A stretch of DNA of 64,000 nucleotides from IMG/VR virus record IMGVR_UViG_3300029915_000731, positions 1 through 64,000 of that record; one strand, 5' to 3'. Below are positions 53,598 through 62,515 of this stretch, piece by piece (the stretch's first letter is position 1; each line of letters starts with the position of its first letter). The stretch is from a virus. The notes beneath the pieces were generated by a model. That model saw nothing but the letters and a program-made list of their open reading frames with translations. It searched no databases and had not been told where the DNA came from. The translations under genes and the position numbers were made by a program.

Positions 53598-55931
53598 ATG
53601 AGTTCTCATGATGACTACACCGTCTATAAGATGCCGATGTCGGCACCGACCCGGAATGATGCTATGTACCGGGTATTCCTCGCCACGGTTCTCACCGTGG
53701 ATTACGAGCGAAAGGTGCTTACCCTTGAGAATACCAGCACAGGGGTAGTTTACACTGAAGTTGCAGCCCTTCCGGCAAACGCTGATTCTTTCGAGTCCAC
53801 CGATATTCAAATGCCGGAACAAGGCACAAACTGTCTAGCTGTCCCCCTTTTTTATCAGGGTGGTTATGTGCAGGTGGCCATCATCAATTACATGGCCTCG
53901 CAGACTACGAGAGCCATCGACAACATCGCCATGAAGTCGCTGCAAAATGTGGAAGGTTACAACGAGCGTAAGCGTGGTAACTACCGCAAGGCGTACCCCG
54001 GCCAGAAGACTGTTACCATGTCGCAGGGGTACACAGAGAAAATCGACATTGGTTGGGATAGGTCTTCTCAAGATTTATCCCGTGATAAATTGGACACCCA
54101 CCGTCGTACTTGGACGCAGATTACCGGGCGTCGGGTTTCCTATACTGATGCAGGGTTGGTATTTCAGGGAGCGGTTAATCGCCCCGATGCTACGGGCGTC
54201 ACCGGGGTCATACTCCCAGACGGCTCTAAGGAATTCGTAGTATACCTCACGCCGGGGGCTCAACCCACAGACCGTTACGTCTCAGGCAAGCAGGATGTTA
54301 TCCCCTTCGTTGAGAACACAACTCGCGTGCAGGAGTTCGCCCTAGACTACCCACTTCCGAACGAGATTCTCCAGACCGATTTACTGGACACCGTGCTGGG
54401 CACGACAGCCAACCCGTGGAACCGCACCGTAGTGAAGACTCTAGGTGGGGTTTCCTACGACGACAACGCCTATCTCATCAACCAGACTTGGGATCATCCA
54501 ACGCAGGGTAAGCCACTCGGGCCGACTATCGCAGAGGGAATCACCCCTAAACGTCGCGGCTTCATGATTGAGAAGTCAGAAGGAACGCTGGTAGGTTACA
54601 ACCGCTTCGACAAGGGAACTTACGGCAAGGTGCTGAAACCCGTCTACACCTCCATGGACGTTGCCGGGAGATTCGGAGCCAACTTCGACACAGGCTACAA
54701 TGGCTGCACGGAGTCCACCGACCATGCGGAAGCCCGACTTGCGGCCTCGGCTTACTCAGTCCGTTTCGCCTACGAGTACAACACCACTCGCTGGGACATC
54801 ACCAAGGAGGGATTGGTTCAGTTTGAAATTGGTGCAACCCTCCCCAAGGAAAACATCAAACTTCAGGGTGGATACGAGCACCCACATGGAGCAGGTCGCT
54901 CCATGGAAGGACACCTCGTTGGCTCACTGAAGCTAGTTGTTGGAAAGAATCGGGATGAGGAAGATGCAATTGATTTGCAAGCCCTTGGTCAGACAGTCCT
55001 CCGCCTTGGTGCGGATGATAGGTCGCTACCTGATAGGGGCCGCGTCGTCCATACCCAGAGTCGGGCTCAAGGGGACGCTTCAACTCCCCGTTCGCTCCAG
55101 TATTGGACTTCGCCAAAACTGAAGGCTGCCACGGGCTCCGATAGTTACACGCTCGATGCCGGGAGTAAGACAGTGGGGGAGGGAATCTCCCTTCGTCTTG
55201 CTACGGATGGGGCTTTAGTGGGTCGTCTCGGGGCTCGTGACCCCTTGGTAAAACGCCGCCATTTGATGAACGGTTATTCAGATGGACAGGGAACCCAAAA
55301 GGTGGATGTAAACTCAACTACACGGCAAGACTCACATTCCCCGGGTCGTCCAGCCTACCCAGCCGGGGACACGAACTACGTTTTCAATAAGCGGGACTTT
55401 ACTCAGGTGGGTTCCCCGCAGATTAAGCCGAACCCGATGATTCCCTACCAGCAATGGATGGGCGACCCACTCGCGGGTAAGGGGATGGATGCTCACGGGC
55501 TCTCGCTCGATTTACATCTTGTGAGTGACGCTCTTCTTCGCATCGGACAAAACCCAGCCAGCGGACAATCACTCATTCTCGACCTTGCAGGTGGTGTGGT
55601 TCTTGCGGCGGGAGTAGATAAGCAGGGACGCTCTCTAACGGCGCAACTCGATGGTGGGGTGGAAATGACCATCGGTTCTAACAAATCCAGCCGGGGACTT
55701 CGTATCGAAGTGAATGGGGATGTCGATTTTATGGTCAAAGGCAATCGTCACGACCATGTCACTGGGGTCTACACGCTGGAGTGCTCCGATTTCCGCCAGA
55801 TTTCAAAAGTAAATCATATCGTTACGGCACAGAATGTCAGAACGATGGCTTTGGGGAGCATCTACAATGAGTCGCCTGATAACAGTTCGCACAGTGGTGG
55901 TTATGGTAATGGCGGGGGGAGTGTTCTCTAA
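53598..55931 (+). CDS. Baseplate spike-like protein with OB-type start
   Basis: 777 residues. Residues 20-95 (YRVFLATVLTVDYERKVLTL, then GTNCLAVPLFYQGGYVQVAI) fit the OB fold that opens gp5/gpV-type spike proteins. The long Asp/Gly-rich beta part ends in short repeats (SLTAQLDGGVEMTIG, LRIEVNGDVDFMVKG) suggestive of a beta helix. It would form the central puncturing device with the hub. No lysozyme domain is present, consistent with that activity sitting in the 48157 gene. Confidence 0.65.
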   Translation: MSSHDDYTVYKMPMSAPTRNDAMYRVFLATVLTVDYERKVLTLENTSTGVVYTEVAALPANADSFESTDIQMPEQGTNCLAVPLFYQGGYVQVAIINYMASQTTRAIDNIAMKSLQNVEGYNERKRGNYRKAYPGQKTVTMSQGYTEKIDIGWDRSSQDLSRDKLDTHRRTWTQITGRRVSYTDAGLVFQGAVNRPDATGVTGVILPDGSKEFVVYLTPGAQPTDRYVSGKQDVIPFVENTTRVQEFALDYPLPNEILQTDLLDTVLGTTANPWNRTVVKTLGGVSYDDNAYLINQTWDHPTQGKPLGPTIAEGITPKRRGFMIEKSEGTLVGYNRFDKGTYGKVLKPVYTSMDVAGRFGANFDTGYNGCTESTDHAEARLAASAYSVRFAYEYNTTRWDITKEGLVQFEIGATLPKENIKLQGGYEHPHGAGRSMEGHLVGSLKLVVGKNRDEEDAIDLQALGQTVLRLGADDRSLPDRGRVVHTQSRAQGDASTPRSLQYWTSPKLKAATGSDSYTLDAGSKTVGEGISLRLATDGALVGRLGARDPLVKRRHLMNGYSDGQGTQKVDVNSTTRQDSHSPGRPAYPAGDTNYVFNKRDFTQVGSPQIKPNPMIPYQQWMGDPLAGKGMDAHGLSLDLHLVSDALLRIGQNPASGQSLILDLAGGVVLAAGVDKQGRSLTAQLDGGVEMTIGSNKSSRGLRIEVNGDVDFMVKGNRHDHVTGVYTLECSDFRQISKVNHIVTAQNVRTMALGSIYNESPDNSSHSGGYGNGGGSVL

Positions 55932-58900
55932 TGGGTACAATCGCAGCAGCAATTGTTAATCTCGATTCACAGGTAATGTCGGCGGTTAGGTCGTTGACGA
56001 CGGCCACACCCCCCTCTATATCGGGCTCAGGCGGTCCAGTCCCTCTGCCCAACGAACTATGGCCGATTCAGGTTCAAAAGGACATCAATACACTTCGCAA
56101 GAAGCTCAATCCGATGGGCGACCCCGCGATTGAGAAATACTACCATGAGGCACTTGAACAAGGTCGTTTATGTGAGAAGTCAATTGCCGACGCCCAGCAT
56201 TGGCTTAATCAGAAACAAGCGCTCCTTTTTAAACATATTCAGCACTGGCTCGGGTTGAATACCCTTGCGGTGGACGGCAAACTTTCAGACAAACCGAGAG
56301 CCGTCAGATATACTGCCGACAGCCTCCGGTTCCTTCAGCAGATTAACCAATTTCAGAAGGAGATCGTCGGTCTCATCCAAGCGGTGACGACCAATATCGG
56401 GATTCTTGTCTCGATGATGAACAACATGGTGGGTATGATTCAGGCAAACCTGAACGCACTCGCTGCATTGATGGCTGAAATTTGTAACTGGGGTCTCCCT
56501 AAGATACCCGCACTTCCCAACTTTTTCAAAGACACTATCTGGCATTTCAACGGATTTAATTTTTTCCCCTTGGCTATGTTTAAGATGCCGCACCTGTCTT
56601 TAGCCAACTTCTCCAACTTTTCTTTTGCTCAATGCAATATGGGTTTACCTAGTTCACCAAATGGCACGCCAGCTATCAATACGCTAACTCCTCCTGATTC
56701 AATGACCACGCAGGATGGGCTTACTTTCGGTACCCCGCTGTTCGTCCCCCCACTGGGTGGGCTTACCACCGACGCCGCAGCAGCCTCTACTCCTGCGGTT
56801 CCCTTGAGTAATACCACCATTCCAATTATCGACCCTACGGTGTGGAACGCCGATGCGACCCCGATGTGGGGTGCTGTCCCCGACCCGGCAACTATTGTGT
56901 CGGCCTACGAGATGCCAGCGGCTGTATATTCAGAAAATATTGTTTCAATTGTTCCTTCGTTGCGGAGCAATACCATCGAATCAACTGACAGTGACTATAG
57001 CAACCCGAACTACACGACTCGAAACGCAGCTCTACGGGTTGCATTAGTTGAGAACATCACCCTTGCCAACGTCGTAGCATCCAACTATGACCCCTACATT
57101 ACTTCAGCGTGGTTGATTTACTTGAATACCACTCGCACTTCACGACTAGGGAATTGGATTCAGAATTTTGAAGTGCAATATGCGACCTCTATCTCCCCCT
57201 CCTTGGTGGCATTGAGTAATGTGGTTCCTTGGAATAACACGGTATCAGTGCCGACCCCGGTGCTGCCGTTGGTGTCTACCCTCACCACCATGGAAACCCC
57301 CGCGAAAGGGAACTTACTGTGGCGGTTGTCTTACATTGAAGCCGCTCTGTTAGGCTATACCCGCTGCCAGCTTTGGGACGGGTATGCCGATACGACTTAC
57401 CTCTCTGGATACACGGGAGCGAATCTGGATTATGTTGCCTCGACCATTTCGAGTGCCACCACCACGGTTCTTTTAGGTGACGGTCAGGCAGAATACCCGG
57501 TAAGCTGTACATACCCTTCATCCATCAGTGGGGCGCTGCAACAGGTCATTACGATGGCCAACACAAACATTGTGAATACTCTAGACTACCAGAGTAAGCA
57601 GCCGCGCTTCCGCTACATCTACAACCAGTTTGCAGAAGCAGTTGAAGTAGATCGCTTCAGTCAATTTTGGAGAGAGTTTAACTCCAACTTGCAGAGCCTG
57701 TTGGCGAAAGACCCTTATTTGGTACAGTTCGTTGTGACTTATCCGGCCTCACTGGACTCGGCAATCGACCCACTAGGTAGCCCGGTGATATTCAACAACC
57801 TCAACGCCGATGCAGCCTCTCGTAATCGGACTTGGGTGCCGGGTTACTCCCTACTCAATCTCCCGATTGCCCCCCCGGTTGTTTACATGGGGGATGGTTC
57901 GGACGGAAGTAATGGGTACACCGGAAACGCCAGCGGGTGGAACGGTGACCTATTTGACCCGACCACATTTTTGGAACGTCCTGATGTTCAAGCACTCTCC
58001 ATTCCAGAGCAGATGGCCATGGTCAGCACGAATCAAACCTACGCCAGTCTCCTTTTGGCGAAGCAGGATATGCTGGATACCGCAGTTGCTCAGATTACAA
58101 ACTCACAAGCAGTGCTCACCAGTTTGCTTAACATGGGATTCAAGGTGGAGTCCTCAGGGACAACTGTCATTCCTGTGGGCAGCATGACGACTTCAGTCGT
58201 GCTCGACGTTATCGACTATGACCTAACGAATAACGCCACCAGCCCCACCTCATTCACCATGCAAGCGGCAGGAAGCTACGCGGTTGCAGGACAGTTGAAT
58301 TGGTCTTCTGGAGATGCAGGAACCCGGACGGTCACCGTTCTTCAGAATGGGGTGGCTATCATGACGGCCTCCATTGACACCAACACCGACCCCATTCAAC
58401 TGCCGTTCTCTACGACGGCCAGCGTTGCTATTGGGGACATCATCACATTGGAGGCAAGTCACAATCTGACGACGGCGCAGCAGATTACCACGGGGAGTTA
58501 CCTCACTGTGATGCAGTACGACCCCGACCAATCCGCCGCCCAGCTCTCGACTTCCTCAAGCAACACCTTGACAGGCACGGTGACTTTTACCGCCGATGCC
58601 GCTATTCCAGCCCTCACCGCTGTTCAGGTGGGGCTTGATGGCAAGGTTACCATCCTCAACCCCACTGTAATCGCTACGGATAGCAACGGGGTCACTTTAG
58701 CCCCTCTAGTAGATGGAATCACTACCGCAGCCGTCGCCGCAGGCGGGCAGGTCTCCGCAGCTAATGCCTATGGCGGGGTGTATCAGGTCTCAGGTGCCTC
58801 ATTCACTATTGGCGGCCTACTCTATGTCGGCTCGAATGGTGTGCTGACGCAGGATTTTACCAGTGTGCAGCAGGACTGCTCTTGGGTCATCTGTGTCGGA

Positions 58901-58969
58901 AGAGCCACGGCCACCGACACATTCATCTATACACCCCAACTACCGAACCGGGTTGTCCTGACGTTCTAG
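55931..58969 (+). CDS. Large baseplate or tail-tip protein
   Basis: 1012 residues; ATG shares its A with the previous stop. Residues 60-190 are helical and amphipathic, 200-700 Pro/Thr/Asn-rich strands, 745-860 a jelly-roll-like beta domain (SFTMQAAGSYAVAGQLNW, TVTVLQNGVAIMTASI) of the C1q/TNF kind found in receptor-binding proteins, and 870-1012 a second Ala/Gly/Thr-rich beta domain. Suggests attachment or baseplate periphery. Ends the transcript at the terminator 58999. Confidence 0.65.
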   Translation: MGTIAAAIVNLDSQVMSAVRSLTTATPPSISGSGGPVPLPNELWPIQVQKDINTLRKKLNPMGDPAIEKYYHEALEQGRLCEKSIADAQHWLNQKQALLFKHIQHWLGLNTLAVDGKLSDKPRAVRYTADSLRFLQQINQFQKEIVGLIQAVTTNIGILVSMMNNMVGMIQANLNALAALMAEICNWGLPKIPALPNFFKDTIWHFNGFNFFPLAMFKMPHLSLANFSNFSFAQCNMGLPSSPNGTPAINTLTPPDSMTTQDGLTFGTPLFVPPLGGLTTDAAAASTPAVPLSNTTIPIIDPTVWNADATPMWGAVPDPATIVSAYEMPAAVYSENIVSIVPSLRSNTIESTDSDYSNPNYTTRNAALRVALVENITLANVVASNYDPYITSAWLIYLNTTRTSRLGNWIQNFEVQYATSISPSLVALSNVVPWNNTVSVPTPVLPLVSTLTTMETPAKGNLLWRLSYIEAALLGYTRCQLWDGYADTTYLSGYTGANLDYVASTISSATTTVLLGDGQAEYPVSCTYPSSISGALQQVITMANTNIVNTLDYQSKQPRFRYIYNQFAEAVEVDRFSQFWREFNSNLQSLLAKDPYLVQFVVTYPASLDSAIDPLGSPVIFNNLNADAASRNRTWVPGYSLLNLPIAPPVVYMGDGSDGSNGYTGNASGWNGDLFDPTTFLERPDVQALSIPEQMAMVSTNQTYASLLLAKQDMLDTAVAQITNSQAVLTSLLNMGFKVESSGTTVIPVGSMTTSVVLDVIDYDLTNNATSPTSFTMQAAGSYAVAGQLNWSSGDAGTRTVTVLQNGVAIMTASIDTNTDPIQLPFSTTASVAIGDIITLEASHNLTTAQQITTGSYLTVMQYDPDQSAAQLSTSSSNTLTGTVTFTADAAIPALTAVQVGLDGKVTILNPTVIATDSNGVTLAPLVDGITTAAVAAGGQVSAANAYGGVYQVSGASFTIGGLLYVGSNGVLTQDFTSVQQDCSWVICVGRATATDTFIYTPQLPNRVVLTF

Positions 58970-58998
58970 TTTTACCAATATTGAACTCTAAGTAGAAG

Positions 58999-59034
58999 AA
59001 CTAAGTGGGTTTAGATATAACCACTTAGTTTTTT
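58999..59034 (+). terminator. Rho-independent terminator
   Basis: AACTAAGTGG pairs with CCACTTAGTT around twelve bases, followed by TTTTC. Ends the baseplate operon. Confidence 0.88.
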
Positions 59035-59139
59035 CTATGGACAAAAGAACCAACACCACCGTAGAATTAAGGTATTAGAAGTAGGAAGAAACTACGGTCA
59101 AAAGGAGCTATACGAGCACTCAATTCATTTGCAACCAAA

Positions 59140-59742
59140 ATGAAACCACTCGCTATGAAGAATTCAAAGCTACTTGTAGCCTTACTCATTTCTATTGTCT
59201 TTGGGACGACGGTTAGCGTCCTCGTGCATCAAAACCGGAGCCTCGCCCATCGACTCCACCAAAGAGATACTCAGAGGGACGAGGAACTTACCAGAACCAA
59301 AACCGAGTTAGTCCAGACCAAGAAACTCCTCGCACTGGCTCAACAGAAACTCGGATACCTCGACAAGCATAAGACTGATGTGCAGTTGACAGCATTTACT
59401 GCCATGCCCGGAAGTACCCAGTTTGCCAGTGGCCGCTCTATCCATCATGCTTACGCTGTACAGAAGCCAGCACTGCCGGGGGATGCTATTGTGAATGTGG
59501 CTCTCTCCCCCAGCGCTCGACTCAGGTTGAACGCAAAATTCAACGACTTGTTGGTGATTACGGATAAGCGGAGCCATCAGAGGACGGTTGCAAGGTTTGT
59601 GGATACCACAGTTTCCACTGAGAGCCGCTCAGTCATCGACGTTTTCTTTGCCGACCAAAGGACGGCTCAACGATGGGGACGCCGTCACGATTATGTTGCA
59701 GTTAACATTTCTGCGGCGGATTCCCCATTTAAAGGGTACTAG
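59140..59742 (+). CDS. Membrane-anchored protein with coiled coil
   Basis: 200 residues. One N-terminal anchor helix (LLVALLISIVFGTTVSVLV), a coiled coil (TQRDEELTRTKTELVQTKKL) and a C-terminal beta domain (ALPGDAIVNVALSPSARLRL, LVITDKRSHQRTVARFVDTT) resembling double-psi barrels of the RlpA/3D kind. Possible periplasmic cell-wall-binding or spanin-like role. ATG 59140 lacks a near ribosome site; AAAAGGAG lies about 35 bases upstream. GGTATTAG precedes it. Confidence 0.6.
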   Translation: MKPLAMKNSKLLVALLISIVFGTTVSVLVHQNRSLAHRLHQRDTQRDEELTRTKTELVQTKKLLALAQQKLGYLDKHKTDVQLTAFTAMPGSTQFASGRSIHHAYAVQKPALPGDAIVNVALSPSARLRLNAKFNDLLVITDKRSHQRTVARFVDTTVSTESRSVIDVFFADQRTAQRWGRRHDYVAVNISAADSPFKGY

Positions 59743-59746
59743 TAGG

Positions 59747-59772
59747 TTATAATCTCTTCGTTGGTTGAAGAG
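59747..59772 (+). promoter_or_regulatory. Conserved -10-like box plus 5' hairpin, copy D
   Basis: TTATAATCTCTTCGTTGGTT continues into GAAGAG, so CTCTTC pairs exactly with GAAGAG around GTTGGTT. The base changes keep the stem, which supports selection on the hairpin. GTG start 21 bases downstream. Confidence 0.6.
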
Positions 59773-59792
59773 GGGTCAGGTAGGAGACCAAA

Positions 59793-60038
59793 GTGCGTAT
59801 CATAATCATGCAGGACGAGCTGTACCTCTATCTTAAGAACGTAGTCAAGAACTACGCCAACAGCGGCATTGACCCGGAAGAGGGTCTTGCTCTCTACCAC
59901 CTTAATCAGGTCGTCAAGAATGCTCAGTCGGTGGATGACTCACAGGCGGCGAAGGTCGCCATCTCTGAGGACGAGTCAAAGGCGATGGTCAGTGTAGTCC
60001 CAGCAGCGGCTGACACTGACCCACAGGGGATCGCTTAA
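59793..60038 (+). CDS. Hypothetical acidic protein
   Basis: 81 residues from GTG 59793 with AGGAGACCAAA upstream. One helical domain (LYLYLKNVVKNYANSGIDPE) and an acidic Ala/Val-rich tail. Under copy D of the hairpin motif, so perhaps strongly expressed. Its 3' end meets the convergent lysin gene. Unknown function. Confidence 0.65.
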   Translation: MRIIIMQDELYLYLKNVVKNYANSGIDPEEGLALYHLNQVVKNAQSVDDSQAAKVAISEDESKAMVSVVPAAADTDPQGIA

Positions 60039-60814
60039 TCCAGTAACTTGGTTAGGTCTATAGGGGTTTCATGGACTATACCACGTCTACACGCCACTGC
60101 GCCCCTCCTAGAGAGGGCGTCCCAAACGTATTGAGGGTTGGATAGCACACTCCTCTCGTAAGCGTAATAAAGGAGAAGTCTGGCCATCGGGTCAGTCTGG
60201 GTAACTACCTCCCACATACCTGCACATTTTAGGTTGTTGTTATGAGTGAAATCGAGAACCCCCGTGATGTCAGGGTCTGCCCCGGCTGGTAGCGGTTTGA
60301 CTTTCCCCCGCGTGTTTTGCATTCCGCCAGATTGATTTACTGTATCGAAAAAAAAGGCCTGTACACGGGTGCTGTCAGTGTGGTCTGGGACATACTCAGC
60401 GGCCAGTACCTTCGCCCGCTGCAAAATCGTTGTAATTGCCAACTGTGTCTGAGCTGCAATTGATTCTGGCTGGTTGAGTAGATTCTTCCAGCAAACCTCA
60501 GCGGCTGGGTCTACCTGAGTGGAGCCTGCGGCGATGTAGTGGTCTAGGCACCATTGGATAGCCTCGGCGGGTTTGAGCACCGCGAAGTGGTGAATATCGG
60601 AACGGAAGAAAGTCTGCATTTTATCCCACCCCATTAAGGCGGCGATACTCTGCAATAACTGTTGCAAGGTTCCTTGGCCAGCATTCCACTGTAAAATCCC
60701 TGCGCTCAACCCCTGCCCATCACTTGCTCCAGTGAGGCCGTCATATTTTGGGGTTCCGTTTTCAAACACCCCTGTTACATTCAAGCATATATCCAACATT
60801 GTTTTGTCATCCAT
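60035..60814 (-). CDS. Putative endolysin (lysozyme-like fold)
   Basis: 259 residues from ATG 60814 (GGGGGGTGTT upstream). GLTGASDGQGLSAGILQWN followed by GQGTLQQLLQ resembles the catalytic start of a lysozyme-superfamily group (an acidic residue before a GxLQWN turn), and FDTVNQSGGMQNTRGK fits a later conserved loop. No signal peptide, so a holin would be needed. I recall the DGQGLS.G.LQWN..GQGTL pattern from cell-wall hydrolase and toxin-like proteins but cannot check it. Confidence 0.55.
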   Translation of the reverse strand: MDDKTMLDICLNVTGVFENGTPKYDGLTGASDGQGLSAGILQWNAGQGTLQQLLQSIAALMGWDKMQTFFRSDIHHFAVLKPAEAIQWCLDHYIAAGSTQVDPAAEVCWKNLLNQPESIAAQTQLAITTILQRAKVLAAEYVPDHTDSTRVQAFFFDTVNQSGGMQNTRGKVKPLPAGADPDITGVLDFTHNNNLKCAGMWEVVTQTDPMARLLLYYAYERSVLSNPQYVWDALSRRGAVACRRGIVHETPIDLTKLLD

Positions 60815-60831
60815 AACACCCCCCAAATAAG

Positions 60832-61803
60832 TTACCTATTACCCTCGTTCAGAAATTTACTTTTCCATCGGTCTTGAGTTTCGGCCCCACCAAACTGTAG
60901 TGGCTGTTGCTTCCAAGCTTTGATTCGAGATTCAATTTCAGGGATGGTAGCTTTGATTCCCCCAATGTCGCGGCGTAGTAGTGCTTGGGCGGTCACAAGA
61001 GCCTTTTCAAAGCCGTCCTCGCCCCGTTTGTAGACGCAGGGGACATCGTGGCTGTAACCGAAACGCTGCTCTTTCTCCCGCTTTGTGCCGTTCACTGAAT
61101 TCACCTTGCCAGCTTCCATATTAGCGAGGGTTTCTTTGGCACGTTGGAGACTGTGCTTCAAGGCGGCGACAAACTCAACAGCCCCCTCGGGCGATAGCTC
61201 CCACGCTGTGCATCCAGCCCCGAAGCAGATGCCGTTTCTCATACCCCACTTCAGCTCATAGCCATGGGCGACCATCTTCCCATCGAAGGTCAACTTCTGC
61301 CGACGCATGCAGACCGGGCATACTCCCGTGTTCTGTTTGTCACGTTCAATCTGAATCTTTTGTTTGTCGGTGAGGACTGGTGGTTTGCGGCCTTTGACAA
61401 TGTATGGCTTTGCGTTCTTAACCATCTCAGCTAGGGCTGCGCCCTCTTCCATCACTTGGAGAACAACGTCGATGTAACCTTCACCCTTAAATTTCTGGAG
61501 CTTCTTGACGGCACCCGGAAGATTGTTAAATTGCGGAGTGTAGATGATACTCCAACGGGGATCAGTGTTATCCCATGTTGGGTGGCCTTCACCCTCGCCG
61601 CGACGGATACCCCGCGAGGTCTCTTGTGCATACTCAATGGCCTCACCTACAACCCGTGAAATGTTCTCCCTAGCGGCCACAAAATCTTGGTTGAAGATTT
61701 GCTGGTTGGCGACCCCGGAAGTGAGTGCATTCTTAGCTGCGGGGAAGTTCTTAGCGTGACGGCTGCTGGCGGCGAAAGCGTCAATCTTGGGTGTTTCAAT
61801 CAT
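60832..61803 (-). CDS. Zinc-ribbon protein of unknown role
   Basis: 323 residues. Helical N-terminus, then GVCPVCMRRQKL, MVAHGYELKWGMRNG, ICFGAGCTAWELSPEG: a four-Cys/His zinc site pattern seen in phage and plasmid orphans. A long helical C-terminus ends FGGAETQDRWKSKFLN. That end is duplicated as a fragment at 3138-3212. Coupled to the lysin-like gene downstream. Confidence 0.65.
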   Translation of the reverse strand: MIETPKIDAFAASSRHAKNFPAAKNALTSGVANQQIFNQDFVAARENISRVVGEAIEYAQETSRGIRRGEGEGHPTWDNTDPRWSIIYTPQFNNLPGAVKKLQKFKGEGYIDVVLQVMEEGAALAEMVKNAKPYIVKGRKPPVLTDKQKIQIERDKQNTGVCPVCMRRQKLTFDGKMVAHGYELKWGMRNGICFGAGCTAWELSPEGAVEFVAALKHSLQRAKETLANMEAGKVNSVNGTKREKEQRFGYSHDVPCVYKRGEDGFEKALVTAQALLRRDIGGIKATIPEIESRIKAWKQQPLQFGGAETQDRWKSKFLNEGNR

Positions 61804-61810
61804 GATAATC

Positions 61811-62338
61811 CTATACGGGCACTACTGTTTCAAGGTATACCCGGTCTTGGGCGAGGTCTAAATTCACGACGAGAGTACCGTTAATAGCGATAGAGCCAGG
61901 ATCAGGGTTATAGATGACTGAGATAACGCCGTTAGCATAGGTCAAACCCCGTGGCTGAAACCCTTGAAGCGTCTGGCTGTACGAGTGGGCGATGCTCCCT
62001 AATGCAAAATTGTTGGACAAAGCGTAACTGTCTGAGAGTAAGGCCAGTAGCCAAAGGTTCAAATTGTGTGATGTTTCATCTAAAACGGCTAAAGAGGTAT
62101 TTGAAAGTAGGAGGAGTACGGAATTTGGAAACGCCGCACTACTTCCTCGATAGCTCCCGAAGGGCTCAGTTGCCCACGAGGCGGAGGCGGGGGTTACTTG
62201 GCCGTTGGAATAGAGAAACCCATCAGCGGCGTAGCCATTATATGACGGCTGCAACTCAGGGTTGTAAAACACATCATTGTTTTTTTTCTCGATGCTTAGG
62301 GTAGCAATGATGCTTTGACTTAGGTAGTTGAATGGCAT
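61811..62338 (-). CDS. Hypothetical protein
   Basis: 175 residues. GAGGTCAAA precedes ATG 62338. Ser/Asn/Leu-rich beta-type sequence with paired strands (LTYANGVISVIYNPDPGSIA, GTLVVNLDLAQDRVYLETV). No signal peptide. Perhaps a virion accessory protein by position beside tail genes. Family not recognised. Confidence 0.65.
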   Translation of the reverse strand: MPFNYLSQSIIATLSIEKKNNDVFYNPELQPSYNGYAADGFLYSNGQVTPASASWATEPFGSYRGSSAAFPNSVLLLLSNTSLAVLDETSHNLNLWLLALLSDSYALSNNFALGSIAHSYSQTLQGFQPRGLTYANGVISVIYNPDPGSIAINGTLVVNLDLAQDRVYLETVVPV

Positions 62339-62515
62339 TTTGACCTCAAATTTTCCGTGCTCCGCAGTTTTGAATACGTGGACAAGAAATTGGTCAACAT
62401 ATGGTTTTCATCCAATTGCAGGTACCACCTATGAAGCGGTTAGTCTAAAAACTGAACAAACAATTGCATACCTTTTGACTACCAAACCCATTAAAGAAGA
62501 CCACAGGACTCATCT
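62339..62515. other. Divergent intergenic region
   Basis: Separates minus gene 61811-62338 from plus gene 62516. TTGGTCAAC and TTGACTACC on the plus strand are possible -35 boxes without clear partners. No gene is seen. Confidence 0.4.

Noticed and set aside
41867-58969. Stop-codon reassignment in late genes
   Set aside because: TAG, TGA and TAA all end genes at sensible places, no suppressor tRNA is seen, and large genes read through without in-frame stops under the standard code.
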